Shown: in pieces, positions 47,360 to 58,669 of the stretch | Position numbering within the stretch: the stretch's first letter is position 1 | Layout: every line of letters begins with the position of its first letter | NCBI GenBank assembly: GCA_002104985.1 | Contig: MCGO01000044.1 | Location: 282,224 to 346,223, forward strand | Direction of reading: 5' to 3' | Source: Rhizoclosmatium globosum | Lineage: Eukaryota; Chytridiomycota; Chytridiomycetes; Chytridiales; Chytriomycetaceae | Length of the DNA stretch: 64,000 bases | Notes under the pieces: model-generated | What the model was told of the DNA's origin: nothing | Databases searched by the model: none | The model's input: only the letters and a program-made list of their open reading frames with translations | Program-made: the position numbers and the translations under genes

Positions 47360-47379
47360 CGTGATGCTGTAGTAGGTTT
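47360..47379. repeat. target-site duplication, right copy
   Basis: This 20-bp sequence is identical to 37899-37918 and directly abuts the 5' end of the LINE. Confidence 0.95.
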
Positions 47380-48255
47380 AAGCGGTAGAAGGAATGTGCG
47401 GTAGAAAGGGTGGTGCAAATGATGAGAATAATGATTTAAAAGTGATTTAAATCAGTAGATGTGCTGTAGTTATGGTTGTAGAAGGTGGTGGTGCAGTTGG
47501 TGATGGTGTTGTTGGTGCTGTTGAAGGCAGCCTGACTAACTCAGGCCAGGCATGTCCAAATGACTCCAAACTTTTTCCAGCGTTTTAAAACATTATTTCG
47601 ACTTCAGAAACGCGGAGACGGGCGTGGAAAGTGATAGGGAAGGCAGATCAGAAAATCAGCGCTAGCGGATGATCGAGACATCGCGCGAAGCTGTCCTTTC
47701 TACAGTAGGTAAATCTGATGCGTTCGAATGACTGGTGAAAGTTTCGTGTAAAACGCGCGAGGCGTCGGCGAGTTAGCTGCGAGTGTAGTTTGAAAAAGCG
47801 AAAACCCAACACACCACCCCTCTGAGGGGCAGTGGAGGGCTAAGGCGTAGATCAAAGTTGGAGAATGTGGATATGAAAGCGGTTTCAGGGGTGTAGAGCG
47901 CCCCTGGTTGTTGAGGTGTTGAAGTTGTTGAAGTTGGAACAGTGGACACTACTGCCAGATCCAGGCGCTCTGGCAGTAAGCCCACTGTAATAGAAGCAGT
48001 CGGAATCATAATCTGAAGCTGCCTGCAGCTGCAGTAGGCGGTAGGAGAAGTGTGAGTTCAACAAGGGCAGTGTTTGTACGCAAGATACACAGAACACAGA
48101 GCGAGGCGCCTAGAAGGCGGCAGAAGCATGATCTGAAGAGATTACGCTATGAGCAGTCTGCCTGAATGTCTTTGAAAGCGGCGGGAGGCACGGGTGACCA
48201 AGACCGTGGGGAGAGCCCTCCAACCAGACAACAGGCGTTTTCAGTGAAGATTGGT
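47380..48255. other. no gene recognised; target flank of the LINE
   Basis: Only short frames are present, one (48009-47773) Thr/Ser/Pro-rich without motif. Together with 37109-37898 it was one locus before the LINE inserted. Confidence 0.45.
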
Positions 48256-48269
48256 CCTAACCCTAACGG
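48256..48269 (-). repeat. short telomeric repeat tract at an element 3' end
   Basis: CCTAACCCTAACGG reads as CCGTTAGGGTTAGG on the minus strand, directly after a minus-strand AATAAAC-containing 3' region of the ORF at 48404-49366. Confidence 0.7.
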
Positions 48270-48403
48270 TATCAATGGCAGTTTATTCACGCATGTTCAA
48301 CCAATTCAATATAATTCATATCCCATAACTTCACTTCCAATCATGATCACACACACATCAACTCATCCTGTCTAATATATCCAATACACATCCTCCCTGC
48401 AAC

Positions 48404-49366
48404 TCATCCTTCTCCTCCTACATCCCTGGGGCGGTTTGGTGGTCTCCCACGCGGTCTGTTTCTTTCTTGGGCCAGCCTGGCACTTCTTGCTGAGCGAATC
48501 ATGGAAGCAGCAGATCTTGGCGGTGGCGGTGCAGCTGGTCTTGGTGGTGGCTCCTCGTTGTCAGACTGGTCTTGGTTGGTCCAGTAGCCATCCTCTTGGC
48601 GTCTGCGCAGTCCTCGGCACTTGGTGAGAATCAGCTTGATGGCAATCAGACCGCTGGAATAGGCAGTGGATTTACTTGGAGCAACAGAGCGGTACTTGTT
48701 CAGAACAGCATCGATACGAGTGTGTCTCCTGCAAAGTGGTGGTGGAACATCTTCATGGAGAGTCTTGAGCAACAGGTCAGCACCAGAACATGTAGCAGCA
48801 TGGGCCCTGGTAAGCATATCAGTACATTTTTTGCATTCTTCATGACGTGTCACTGCGCCTAGAGTCCACTGAAGTAAAAGCCACCGGTCTTCTCTTGAAA
48901 TTCCAGATTTGGGCTGCAGAAAGGGCCTGACTCGATCAGACATGGTAACTTCAATTGCATCCCCAACTCCCCCAGGTTTTGGATCAGCCAAGTCCACAAT
49001 TGCTTGCTTCTTCAGCTTCTGCTTTTCCAGGAGAGGCAGAGGTCGTGTTGCTTGGACTGCAAGAGGTGCACGTTGCAGTTGCGGGTGGGGCTTGTTGATT
49101 TCTGGATGGTTCCAGAGTGAGTTCTCCATGGCAAGCTTTGGGAGTGAATTCTTGTGAGGCGTTCTAGCAGGCTGAATAGCATAGTGAAAAACTTTAACAG
49201 CCAAGTTTCCTTCATCACCTGAGGAGTTGAGACGAGCAGCCCAATTCTGTTGAACAGTGAGCTTGAGAGCTGTTGGGTTTTGTGTGTCAAGAGAGAACTG
49301 AGTCTTTCTTGCTGCAGACTCCACCCTTCTTATAGGTGTTTTTACTGCCACTTTGGTGTTTACCAA
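48404..49366 (-). CDS. 320-aa ORF of a repeated element, Cys/His motif, telomere-abutting
   Basis: The ORF starts MVNTKVAVKTPIRRVESAARK, shared with 31414-31530. Near the middle HEECKKCTDMLTRAHAATC is a possible zinc-binding motif of the kind found at the C-terminus of some LINE polyproteins. The C-terminus is rich in P, R and A and probably binds nucleic acid. Upstream a CCAATCA box is conserved in both copies. Downstream the 3' region ends in TTAGGG units. It may be the 3' part of a telomere-associated retroelement; the assignment is uncertain. Confidence 0.45.
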   Translation of the reverse strand: MVNTKVAVKTPIRRVESAARKTQFSLDTQNPTALKLTVQQNWAARLNSSGDEGNLAVKVFHYAIQPARTPHKNSLPKLAMENSLWNHPEINKPHPQLQRAPLAVQATRPLPLLEKQKLKKQAIVDLADPKPGGVGDAIEVTMSDRVRPFLQPKSGISREDRWLLLQWTLGAVTRHEECKKCTDMLTRAHAATCSGADLLLKTLHEDVPPPLCRRHTRIDAVLNKYRSVAPSKSTAYSSGLIAIKLILTKCRGLRRRQEDGYWTNQDQSDNEEPPPRPAAPPPPRSAASMIRSARSARLAQERNRPRGRPPNRPRDVGGEG

Positions 49367-49499
49367 TCACTGAATGGGTAAATGGTCCTTGTTGTATAAG
49401 GGCCAATGGGTCAATGGAACCCATTTGTCAACACTGTGATGAAGCGTTCTGATTGGTTGAAAACCATTAAATCTTCTCAATCTCTCTGAGCAGCTTGAA

Positions 49500-49747
49500 A
49501 ACCCGTACTGCTAGATCCAAAAGCACAACCCACGGATGGTCAAGGCGTCCCTTTCACTATATCTCCTAGGAAGATGTTAAGTGTTGTGTCCTTCGAAGCA
49601 AGAAGTATGAGTCGAGAAGATGTGATTTATTTACAATTAAATAAAGATAAATATAAAGAATTTATATTGTGATAATCTCTGTCGACGGAGCAGAGGGATA
49701 ATGAATCCAACTGGATGTGAATCCAGCCCTCGAACATCAACATTCCC
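49500..49747 (-). repeat. candidate copia LTR
   Basis: On the minus strand a polypurine-like GCGGGGGAA is followed by TGTTGATGTTCGAGG, as at a 3' LTR start, right after the copia pol stop. The LTR's inner end is not clear and no second LTR is in the window. Confidence 0.4.
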
Positions 49748-49755
49748 CCGCATTA

Positions 49756-50580
49756 TTACTTTGCTGCGTCTCGGGGTGTGATGAGAGTATTGACTTCTTG
49801 CAACATAGCCAAACTCCTCATGCCAAGATTATTTGTGGCGGCATCATGTTCAGATGGCCCAACAGGCTTTGTCAGAAAATTAGCCCACATCTTTTCAGTT
49901 GGGCATCTTTCTAAAACAATATTACCATTGGTAATGTGGTGGCCAATGAATCTATCCTTTACATCCATGTGTTTGACACGTGGAGCGTGTTGGCCTTGAT
50001 TTTCAGTGATCAAGACAGCAGATGTGTTATCTTGTTTGATAACAAGATGATCCTGACCAGTGATTTTTGAAGCTTTCATAACTTGAAGAAGCCATAAGCA
50101 TTCGCGAATTGCTTCAGAAAGAGCAATGATTTCAGCCTCAGTTGATGACTGAGCAATCACTGACTGTTTCTTGGATTGCCACATGATGGCAGATCCAGCA
50201 AATAAAATCACAATACCAGAGCGTGATGCCCTGTTTGCCTCTTCTGCATATGATGCATCAGCATAGCAAATAGGTCGTTGAATTGGATCATTGAGGAAAT
50301 AATTTCCCCCGTCAACACGTTGAATAGTTTGGTTTGTTTTATTGTAACAAAGTCCGAGATCGCGCTTCCCACAGAGATAAGTGAGGATGCGCTTCAGTGC
50401 TAACATATCACCATTTGTAGGTTGAACTTGGAATTGCGCAAGAATTCCAACACTACATGAAAGATCTGGTCGCGTCTTCCCCCCAAATACGCTAAACACA
50501 TGATCACAGATCTATATGCCGCAGACTCAACAACATCTAAGTAGCCAAGTGTGGTGTCATGTTTCCATTTTGGGGACATG
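49756..50580 (-). pseudogene. Ty1/copia pol remnant: end of reverse transcriptase and RNase H
   Basis: The frame 50499-49756 has copia RNase H hallmarks: CYADASYAEEANRASRSG, AIMWQSKKQSVIAQSSTEAE, RECLWLLQVM, VKHMDVKDRFI and MWANFLTKPV. Upstream, AYRSVIMCLAYLGG (end of reverse transcriptase) is in a different frame, shifted at the G run near 50480. The element is truncated there. Confidence 0.85.
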
Positions 50581-50639
50581 GGTGTTTTTGCAGGGTTCTA
50601 TACTGTTGGATTAGGGTGATTAGGATGAGTCACCTTCAT

Positions 50640-50785
50640 CCTGCAGGACGCTGACCTTGCAGGACCGTAACCCACAGGACGCTGACCTTGCAGGACCGTA
50701 ACCCACAGGACGCTGACCTTGCAGGACCGTAACCCACAGGACGCTGACCTTGCAGGACCGTAACCCACAGGACGCTAACGTTGTG
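50640..50785 (-). repeat. AGGACG minisatellite, inverse of the downstream GTCCTG arrays
   Basis: About four copies of a 31-bp unit (ACAGGACGCTGACCTTGCAG plus GACCGTAACCC). Its reverse complement contains the CGTCCTGTG and TTACGGTCCTG cores of the 13-bp repeats further right. Confidence 0.85.
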
Positions 50786-50799
50786 TGCAGGGGACGCTA

Positions 50800-50875
50800 C
50801 CCTCTAGTGGGTTTGATCCCACCACCTCGCGAGCGGAAGCAGTGTTACATACCAACTAAGCCAAAAATGTTTATT
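50800..50875 (-). other. tRNA-like sequence with pol III A/B-box resemblance
   Basis: On the minus strand TGGCTTAGTTGG fits an A box and, about 35 bases on, GGATCAAACCC resembles a B box with a possible T-stem (GTGGG/CCCAC). The acceptor and D stems do not pair well, so it is at best a decayed tRNA or SINE head. Confidence 0.25.
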
Positions 50876-51049
50876 CTGAGAGATGAAAATCTACATCTGA
50901 TGGCACATAGGCACAGGAGGTGACACTTTAACAGGATGATATTTCAGTCACACTCTATGTATGGTGGTTAATTCAGAGAGTAAATTCAGAGAATATCAGT
51001 ATGTTTATTTAATATGCCATTGAATATGCCCACTTTCAGCAACATTACT

Positions 51050-51355
51050 TCACTGTTGAACTGTATACTCAATTTTGGCTTTTGTACTTGAGTGCCTTCT
51101 CTTTGATCCACTTTGAGAAGCATCTTCAATTGTTCCCTGCAGAACTTGCATTTGCCTGAGTTGATCCAATGAGGCAGTGACTTGCTTCAATTTTTGCTCC
51201 AGCTCAGAGTTGCCATGATTCACTGTGCCTATTTCCTCATTAAGGTCATGAATCTGCTCTGATTGCTCCTTCACAATGGCCTCCAGATGCTTAATGAAAC
51301 GCAGGGCAGCCTGATAGCCATCCATCAATGTGTCTCTATCAATTTCAATGATCAT
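51050..51355 (-). CDS. small coiled-coil protein, 101 aa
   Basis: The ORF starts MIIEIDRDTLMDGYQ and forms a continuous helix with heptad-like spacing (IKHLEAIVKEQSEQIHDLNE, LEQKLKQVTASLDQLRQ). It ends in a basic Ser/Lys/Arg tail (SGSKRRHSSTKAK). It may be a dimerising partner of a neighbouring protein. No family recognised; could be single-exon or a terminal exon. Confidence 0.45.
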   Translation of the reverse strand: MIIEIDRDTLMDGYQAALRFIKHLEAIVKEQSEQIHDLNEEIGTVNHGNSELEQKLKQVTASLDQLRQMQVLQGTIEDASQSGSKRRHSSTKAKIEYTVQQ

Positions 51356-51379
51356 TTTGGTGATTAAAAAAGTCTTTCC

Positions 51380-51545
51380 TCCCTCCTGTGTTACCGTCCT
51401 CCAACAGCGTCCTCCAGGTTACCGTCCTCCAATAGCGTCCTGTGTTACCGTCCTCCAATAGCGTCCTGTGTTACCGTCCTCCTACAGCCTCCTCCAACAG
51501 CGTCCTCCAGGTTACCGTCCTCCAACAGCGTCCTCCAGGTTACTG
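51380..51545 (+). repeat. 13-bp minisatellite, array 1
   Basis: Units CGTCCTCCAACAG, CGTCCTCCAGGTTAC and CGTCCTGTGTTAC alternate with a 13-bp register. Confidence 0.9.
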
Positions 51546-51685
51546 TCCTCTGATTCTGATTGCAGTCTGCAAAAAAGTTCTGCAATATTGTTTTGAATTT
51601 TTCTGCAACATGAGGAAAGGTTATCAAAAGTGTATTCTATTTCTGAAACTAAAACACCGATACAAATTAAAGCAACACAAATAAA

Positions 51686-54600
51686 CTATACAACTACATT
51701 CTGTTTTGCGGACGGAAGATAAATTAAACCATTAGTTTTGGCATTATATGGTATTCCTCTTCCATCAATATGATACATTCGCAGGAATTGCATTCTTCTT
51801 TCACCAGGCAAATTAAGATTAGAACATGCCCAATGATTGGGATCAAGGTCACCACATGGCAACACCTCAAATCTTTTCCTTGCTTCAGCAACAAGCTTAT
51901 TCTTCAATGTCTCCTTGGCTGAATTGGCCTCATTTCTGCTACCATAAATAATGATAGATTGAAAAGAACGTAGTTGTTCCAGGAGTAATCCGAAGTACTT
52001 TGAATAACGTCCCAGTCTTGTTGATCTATTTGGTGGGGACTGAAAAAGGAAGCCACTTCTTGTTCATCAAAATTGATAAATCTTGCCAACTTGTCGTCAT
52101 AACATTTTACCCGATTTCCAAATATCCCCTTTACCAGGTGATAGGGGTAAGCATTTTTGTTGTCAATAATCAGTCTCAGAGCATCAACAGTCAGCATCTT
52201 CCGACTCTTTACTTGCTGCATATTTTCAGGAAACCGAATCATATTTTCAGGCAAATCTTCTATAAGACCATCAAAAAGCATGTCTATCATTTGAGTAACT
52301 AGTTCATCAACAGTCCGAGCATTTGGTGTTACAAGAATGTCTGTGACCCTTGGCTGAGATTGTATTGTTCTGACAATATCCATAATATGTGCCACCCTAT
52401 CAGGGGCAAATGACTGATGCAACACAGATTCAGGATTATTCTTTCCTTTGCTTTTCTTTTTCTTGGAATACTTGACAAGAGCGGCCTTGTCAACAAACTT
52501 GGGAACCAAACTCTTTGGCAATGGATCTCTGAATTCATCATTCAGAGACTGTGGATTAGCCAAAATCTGTAGCAGGGGAAAGGCTTGATATGGTACACTC
52601 CCGAAAGCATGGACTTGTTGAGTAAAGTAATGGAGAGTGAACAAGTCAAAGTTGGGTGTGTAATAACCTCTTGGCTTTGAAACCAAACAAAGAAACTCTT
52701 TTTGGATGTAATTTGCTAATTCCATCCAGTATGGCTTTAGTCTAGAATGGCGGGACTGCAAGGCATAAGCAACGTCAGCCAAACTCAAAAGTGCTTGCGA
52801 TCGAATGTCAATGTACTGAATCAAGTCCTTTGTTCTTTCAACAATCAAAAGTGTAGATCTTGCAAGCCGATCAAACTGTTGGACCTTATTTTTAAAGTCC
52901 TGCAGGAATGCCGCAACAGCCCCTTCTTCACCTCTGACTTCACATCGCATCCCAAAACACATATCAACTGCCTTACGCAGATGGTTCTGGAAAGCTACAA
53001 CTTTTTTACGAAGAGAATCAGAGTTGTTCATGATTTCCTCAACAGATATGCTGCTGAACCCATGTTTTGCGTCAACATGATCAATGGTCTGATACTTGAA
53101 ACCAGAATAGATTATAACCTTGAAAACACCTTCATAAGCACAATTTTGAGTGGGGACAGCTTTCAATCCTCCAATGTGAACACAATCCAACATTATCTCT
53201 CTTTCAACAGAAAACCCCAAAGATGTGAGTAAAGCTTCCCAGTTACTGACAGGAGCAAGAGTAGTAATTCCCTCACTAGGATTTTGACTTTCAAACATCA
53301 TGTTGATGGCACCATCAACAACTGTAAATCTAGTTCTTGGAGTTGATGCAATACCTACAGCTGTATTTTTACGTTTATACATTGGATTTCCATCTCTCCA
53401 TGCAGATGGGGGGCCCATATAAATTTCAGATGTGTACAAATCCTTTACACCTTGATGAACACCAATGAACCGAAAATCACCCAATGCCGTCTTCAATTCT
53501 GCAATTCTTGGTATATTTTGTGTATTTAACAATCTCTTGAATTTTTCTGTAAATCCAGCAAGGTATTTTCCTTCAACAGTGACAGAAGGAAATCGAAGTC
53601 CAGGACGTCCAACCATTGCATTGATTTGAAGCCCATGAGAGTCATTTGAGACACGTTGTAAAGTTGCAAGGGGAAGGATATCAGCAAGTACTGGTCTGAT
53701 TCCATGATCCCAAAGAAGTGTTTGGAATTGAGACAGAGTAAAGTTTTCTGGGCACTTATTGTATGTGATATACAAGCGAAACCTCTCTCCCTCTCCTATT
53801 TGAAAATTTGGAATGTCTGCAAGATCCACTGGTTCCAAAATAGGTTGGCCACGTGCATCCACATCTCCAGTTGGTTGATCAATCATACAACCAAGCTAAA
53901 CAGAAGTTCAGATAAGGTTGTTGAAACAACGTGCTCACCTTTTTGTCCAGAATATACTTGAAATCAGATTTGGGTAATAGCTTATACATTCCCTGGGGAA
54001 GTATATCTTCCAAGTTTCTAGTAACTGTGATATCTGAGTCAATATCACAAGAGTAGTCAGATATGAGCTGTGCATGCAGTGCAGTGTTTCCCCATTTAAC
54101 AATATGAGGAATCTTTCCAGTCACTAGCTCAATAAACTTTTTCATTTTAGGAGTTTGAGCATTAATAGAAATATCAATTTTTGATTTATCAGTTGTAGGC
54201 TTCAAGCCATGCCTTGTAAACATTTGCTTATGACTGTTGACAGCAGTTTCAAAGGACACAGAAGGGATTTGGGCTTGAGGAATGGATTCAACCAAGTTAA
54301 CTATGGCCTGCTGTCTCCACTCCATATTGGGATGGAGGGAATCAATCAATGTACCAATATTCGTAAGAATATGAGACTCCCACATTTCACTAATATCACT
54401 CTTTAGGAGAAGGTGTAAGCTTGCCAGCCATAGACTCTGAGTCTCATAGTTTCGGAATGAAAGAATGTCTTGGATGCAAAATATTTTAGAAGTATTAAGC
54501 CGGTAGGCTGTAAAAAAGTTCAATTAATATTGAGAATGTTCAACTGAAAACTTCACTGTTGGTGTCCTGCGCAGCATCATATACAAACAACAGCTCATCA

Positions 54601-54695
54601 TCATCTTCTGAGGTGTTGGATGAGGAAGCACTGGAGTCACTGGACGATTCAGACAATGAGTCAGTATCCGGGTCAATTGGAGGCCAATGAGCCAT
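51686..54695 (-). CDS. unrecognised 957-aa protein, 4 exons
   Basis: Exons 54695-54545, 54507-53939, 53895-51970 and 51913-51686 join in frame through introns of 37-56 bp. The start MAHWPPIDPD precedes an acidic serine run (SESSSDSSASSSNTSEDDD). The middle is globular, with YILDKK, TALGDFRFIGVHQG and DVDARGQPIL segments; a Lys run (KKKKSKGK, near residue 690) may be a nuclear signal. The end contains PCGDLDPNHWACSNLNLPGERR. I recognise no domain. Flanking minisatellites and the chromatin-like neighbours suggest it belongs to the same cluster. The third intron position (51914-51969) is the least certain. Confidence 0.65.
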
Positions 54696-54789
54696 TATGT
54701 GAAGGGTTTGAATGATTCTACTATGGAGAATCAAGGCCTGTCTTTATAGTGTTTGTTTGGTGAATGACAATTCAAGTGACAATTTTGGC

Positions 54790-55510
54790 TGCGTCCTCTA
54801 ATACCGTCCTCTAATACCGTCCTCTAATACCGTCCTCTAATACCGTCCTCCAACAGCGTCCTGTGTTACTGTCCTCCAACAGCGTCCTCCGACAGCGTCC
54901 TGTTTTACCGTTCTCCGACAGCGTCCTGTGTTACCGTCCTCTAACAGCGTACTCCAGGTTACCGTCCTCCGACAGCGTCCTGTGTTACCGTCCTTCAACA
55001 GCGTCCTGTGTTACCGTCCTCCAACAGCGTCCTGTGTTACCGTCCTCTAACAGCGTCCTCTAATACCGTCCTCCAACAGTGTCCTGTGTTACCGTCCTCT
55101 AACAGCGTCCTGTGTTACCGTCCTCCAACAGCGTCCTGTGTTACCGTCCTCTAACAGCGTCCTCTAATACCGTCCTCCAACAGCGTCCTGTGTTACCGTC
55201 CTAACAGCGTCCTGTGTTACCGTCCTCCAACAGCGTCCTGTGTTACCGTCCTCTAACAGCGTCCTCTATACCGTCCTCCAACAGCGTCCTGTGTTACCGT
55301 CCTCCAACAGCGTCCTGTGTTACCGTCCTTCAACAGCGTCCTGTGTTACCGTCCTCCAACAGCGTCCTCCAACAGCGTCCTGTTTTACTGTTCTCCGACA
55401 GCGTCCTGTGTTACTGTCCTCTAACAGCGTACTCCAGGTTACCGTCCTCCAACAGCGTCCTGTGTTACCGTCCTTCAACAGCGTCCTGTGTTACAGTCCT
55501 CTGAAAGCAC
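54790..55510 (+). repeat. 13-bp minisatellite, array 2 (longest)
   Basis: About 55 units of 13 bp (CGTCCTCCAACAG, CGTCCTGTGTTAC, CGTCCTCTAACAG, CGTCCTCTAATAC) run with few breaks. Its open frames are repeat artefacts. Confidence 0.92.
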
Positions 55511-55921
55511 CCTCCAAAAACAACAAAAAGAAACTGTGGTGTAAACCTAAGTTGTCTTCTTCTTTAAGCCTGATGTCTATCTCTCATAAAACCAATCTCA
55601 CATCAATGTTTAGCAAAACCAAGCTTCCAAAAAAATAGACTCAGACTTTGTGGAAAATATGGCATAATTTTGATTAAATTTCATCCAATGCATTTAGGGG
55701 TAATAGTTTAATATTCTTTTTCTGCAAAGATGGAGGTTTTTATTGTAGTGTACCTAAAACAATTTGAAGTAATTATATCTATTAATGCATTCTTTGTTTT
55801 TGGGTCCTGATTTTCTCTTTTTGGAAAAGGCGTCTCCAATTCATTGTCATCGGCTGCCTCAGCAGAGCTGCCCTCAATCAAGGAACTCTGGAAGTGGATC
55901 TATAGTAAGTTCCTCCTGTTT
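55511..55921. other. A/T-rich spacer, no gene recognised
   Basis: No motif or long frame is supported. Confidence 0.5.
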
Positions 55922-56760
55922 CTATGCACATTCCCTTGAGCTGTTGGCAACATCTTTGCCTTCTTGCTTGTTGTCCAACTGAGGATGGCTCTCTTCCTGT
56001 ACTGTACATAGGGAGCCTTCTCTGAACTCATCCAAGGCTGCACTGTGCATGCTTTGGAAGGGTTTGCTGACAGCATGTAGAGAAGGTAAAGAGGCAGTGT
56101 TTCTTCTCAGCTTGTCCAACTGAGGATGGCTCTCTTCCTGTACTGTACATAGGGAGCCTTCTCTGAACTCATCCAAGGCTGCACTGTGCATGCTTTGGAA
56201 GGGTTTGCTGACAGCATGTAGAGAAGGTAAAGAGGCAGTGTTTCTTCTCAGCTTGTCCAACTGAGGATGGCTCTCTTCCTGTACTGTACATAGGGAGCCT
56301 TCTCTGAACTCATCCAAGGCTGCACTGTGCATGCTTTGGAAGGGTTTGCTGACAGCATGTAGAGAAGGTAAAGAGGCAGTGTTTCTTCTCAGCTTGTCCA
56401 ACTGAGGATGGCTCTCTTCCTGTACTGTACATAGGGAGCCTTCTCTGAACTCATCCAAGGCTGCACTGTGCATGCTTTGGAAGGGTTTGCTGACAGCATG
56501 TAGAGAAGGTAAAGAGGCAGTGTTTCTTCTCAGCTTGTCCAACTGAGGATGGCTCTCTTCCTGTACTGTACATAGGGAGCCTTCTCTGAACTCATCCAAG
56601 GCTGCACTGTGCATGCTTTGGAAGGGTTTGCTGACAGCATGTAGAGAAGGTAAAGAGGCAGTGTTTCTTCTCAGCTTGTCCAACTGAGGATGGCTCTCTT
56701 CCTGTACTGTACATAGGAGCCTTCTCTGAACTCATCCAAGGCTGCACTGTGCATGCTTTG
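55922..56760 (-). repeat. 141-bp tandem repeat, about 5.5 copies, open in one minus frame
   Basis: The unit begins GAGGATGGCTCTCTTCCTGT and recurs every 141 bp (55981, 56122 and so on) with almost no divergence. 141 is 47 codons, so one minus-strand frame stays open for 253 residues (repeat SLHAVSKPFQSMHSAALDEF). The rightmost copy has a one-base deletion that shifts the frame. Whether it is coding is unknown; the identity between units indicates very recent amplification. Confidence 0.85.
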
Positions 56761-56895
56761 GAAGGGTTTGACATGATGTAGCTCTTGTCCAAAGGGCATC
56801 CCTTATCTTTTTGAGCAACATCCTTGGCTCTTTCCTTATATCTTATTTTTCATTATGTCCGATTCACACTTGTATTGCGTTTATAGTTTAGATTA

Positions 56896-58582
56896 ATGCC
56901 AAAGGTAACGCGCCTTTCAAAGCTGGTTACCTCCAAGGCCAGTCACAAGAAAATGCAGAATATTGATGCCCAGGATTCTATCAAATCTACACAGCTAGTA
57001 TGGTTATCTCTTACTTGTCTTCTTGTCTCCTGTTCTGCATTTTGACCTATCTTTTCTTTTAAGACAAGCAATCTGTTTCAAGTTTATTCTCAAAGTGTGC
57101 CTTGTTCCTTGTCTGGCCCTTGTCCAACAACTCTAGGCAAATTTTCTGAAAATTTTGCCTCTGTTACAGATAAGGTATGAAAAGAACCCTATGTTGTTGT
57201 TAAGGCAAATTATTACAGTGTGATTGCAGCAGTCCTTCCAAACAAGCACATACACCTGATTCAGACAGTGAGGAAGAAGAAGATTTTTCTGATGACACTT
57301 TAGAAGAGGTGTCTCCTTTTGTTTGGTCTTATGATTGTAAGTTTTAAATTTTTGGGGTCCCTTGCTTTGATTAATTTTTTTGGAAAAATGAGATATGATT
57401 CCTGTCTCTGAATGGACAGGTGCCCATCCTTTAAAGGATTGTAAAACACCAGAGTACCTTGAGAACAATGCTTCTTTTCCTCCTTCTCAAAAGCCTTGCC
57501 CAGAACGTAGGAAAACCCACAAAAACTTGGTCCAAACTATCTTAAAGTATAAGGTGTTTTCTTCAAACTGCACACTTGCAGACATCAAAAGACGCAAGCT
57601 CCTCATTGGTCAGAAACCACCCCCTTTTGTGAATGACATTGCCAACTATATTGATCTGTCTGAAGGTGGAAATGTGTTCACCACAGATGGCCATTTACTT
57701 CTCTCTGTTATGCCATCTTTTCTGGACCATGTCTACTACACAAAAGATTCTGCCACTCAAACCTATGGCAGAGGTTTTTTTCAGCTGGGGAATCAAGTAT
57801 ATCATGCTGAATCTGTGGCCCTTGGTGCTCTTATAGCATTAGCAGGATCGTTTAAGAAGCTCCCCCAGCCCAATGACATTCGCCATGATGGATATGCCCG
57901 TTTTGGTGGAGTGCTTCATTTAGGCTTGCGCTTTCCTCGTGGCCACTATTTTGCAGAAAAATATGATGGTGGTATTGTTCCTTCTGCCGATTGTTCAAGT
58001 TCTTATTCTAGAAAAGCATACAGTGCTTATCAAAGGAGTATGGCTCCCATTCAGCAAGCAATTGGTCTCTTATACTCACTTCTGGCACCAAAGGCCTATG
58101 AACGGGACCAAAAAATTGTAAATTTTTACTCAAGAGCCACAGGTCTCATTGAAGCAATCTCATGCAGCCGCACAACAAAACTCATGGTTGCCATTCCAAT
58201 CTGTGACAATGTAACCGTTCATTTTGATGGAAAGGATGATGGGCATAATGATACGTTAGCCCCAATGACTGTATTTGGCTATTTTGAAGGGGGGTGGTTG
58301 GTCTTCCCTGGTCTAATGGTCAAGGTGAAATATGTTTCTGGGACATATGTGCTCACCAGACCTCACTTTTTGGAACATTGTATCACAGAAATCACAGGTC
58401 CTAAAATGTTTGATGTAAATCATCCAATAGTCCAGCTATTTCACTCCCGTAATCAATCAAGAGACAAATGGATCAAAAATTACTGGACCATGACTGAAAC
58501 AGAACTAAAAGAAAAAGGTCTTCGGTTTGGCCTTGTTCACTACAACGAGAAGTTAGCAGCTACTCATGCAACCAAAAAATAA
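56896..58582 (+). CDS. putative 2-oxoglutarate/Fe(II) dioxygenase (TET/JBP-like), 497 aa
   Basis: Exons 56896-56997, 57064-57174, 57219-57336 and 57420-58582 total 1494 bases in frame. The N-terminus is basic (MPKVTRLSKLVTSKASHKK), followed by Cys-containing and acidic (DSDSEEEEDFSDD) stretches. In the C-terminal half VHFDGKDDGHND gives an HxD metal motif, then VFGYFEGGWLVFPGL (strand and GG turn typical of the fold) and, about 35 residues on, LEHCITEITG with the second His. The usual Arg that binds 2-oxoglutarate is not obvious (GPKMF at that place). This resembles fungal TET/JBP-type dioxygenases, which oxidise methylated bases. The substrate here is inference. Confidence 0.6.
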
Positions 58583-58669
58583 AATGACTTTCTGAATATT
58601 ATCATTTTATGCATTCATAATTGTGTTGTCTTTCAAGGGCAACGTATGTGAATTTCCTCCTATTTTACT

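Noticed and set aside
38594..47404. Many plus-strand ORFs rich in Phe, Leu, Ser and Cys
   Set aside because: They are antisense shadows of the Lys/Glu/Gln-rich LINE ORFs on the minus strand and only mimic membrane proteins.
54863..55638. ORFs of repeated Ser/Val/Leu motifs
   Set aside because: They are read from the 13-bp minisatellite, which is open because 13-bp units cycle through all frames without stops.
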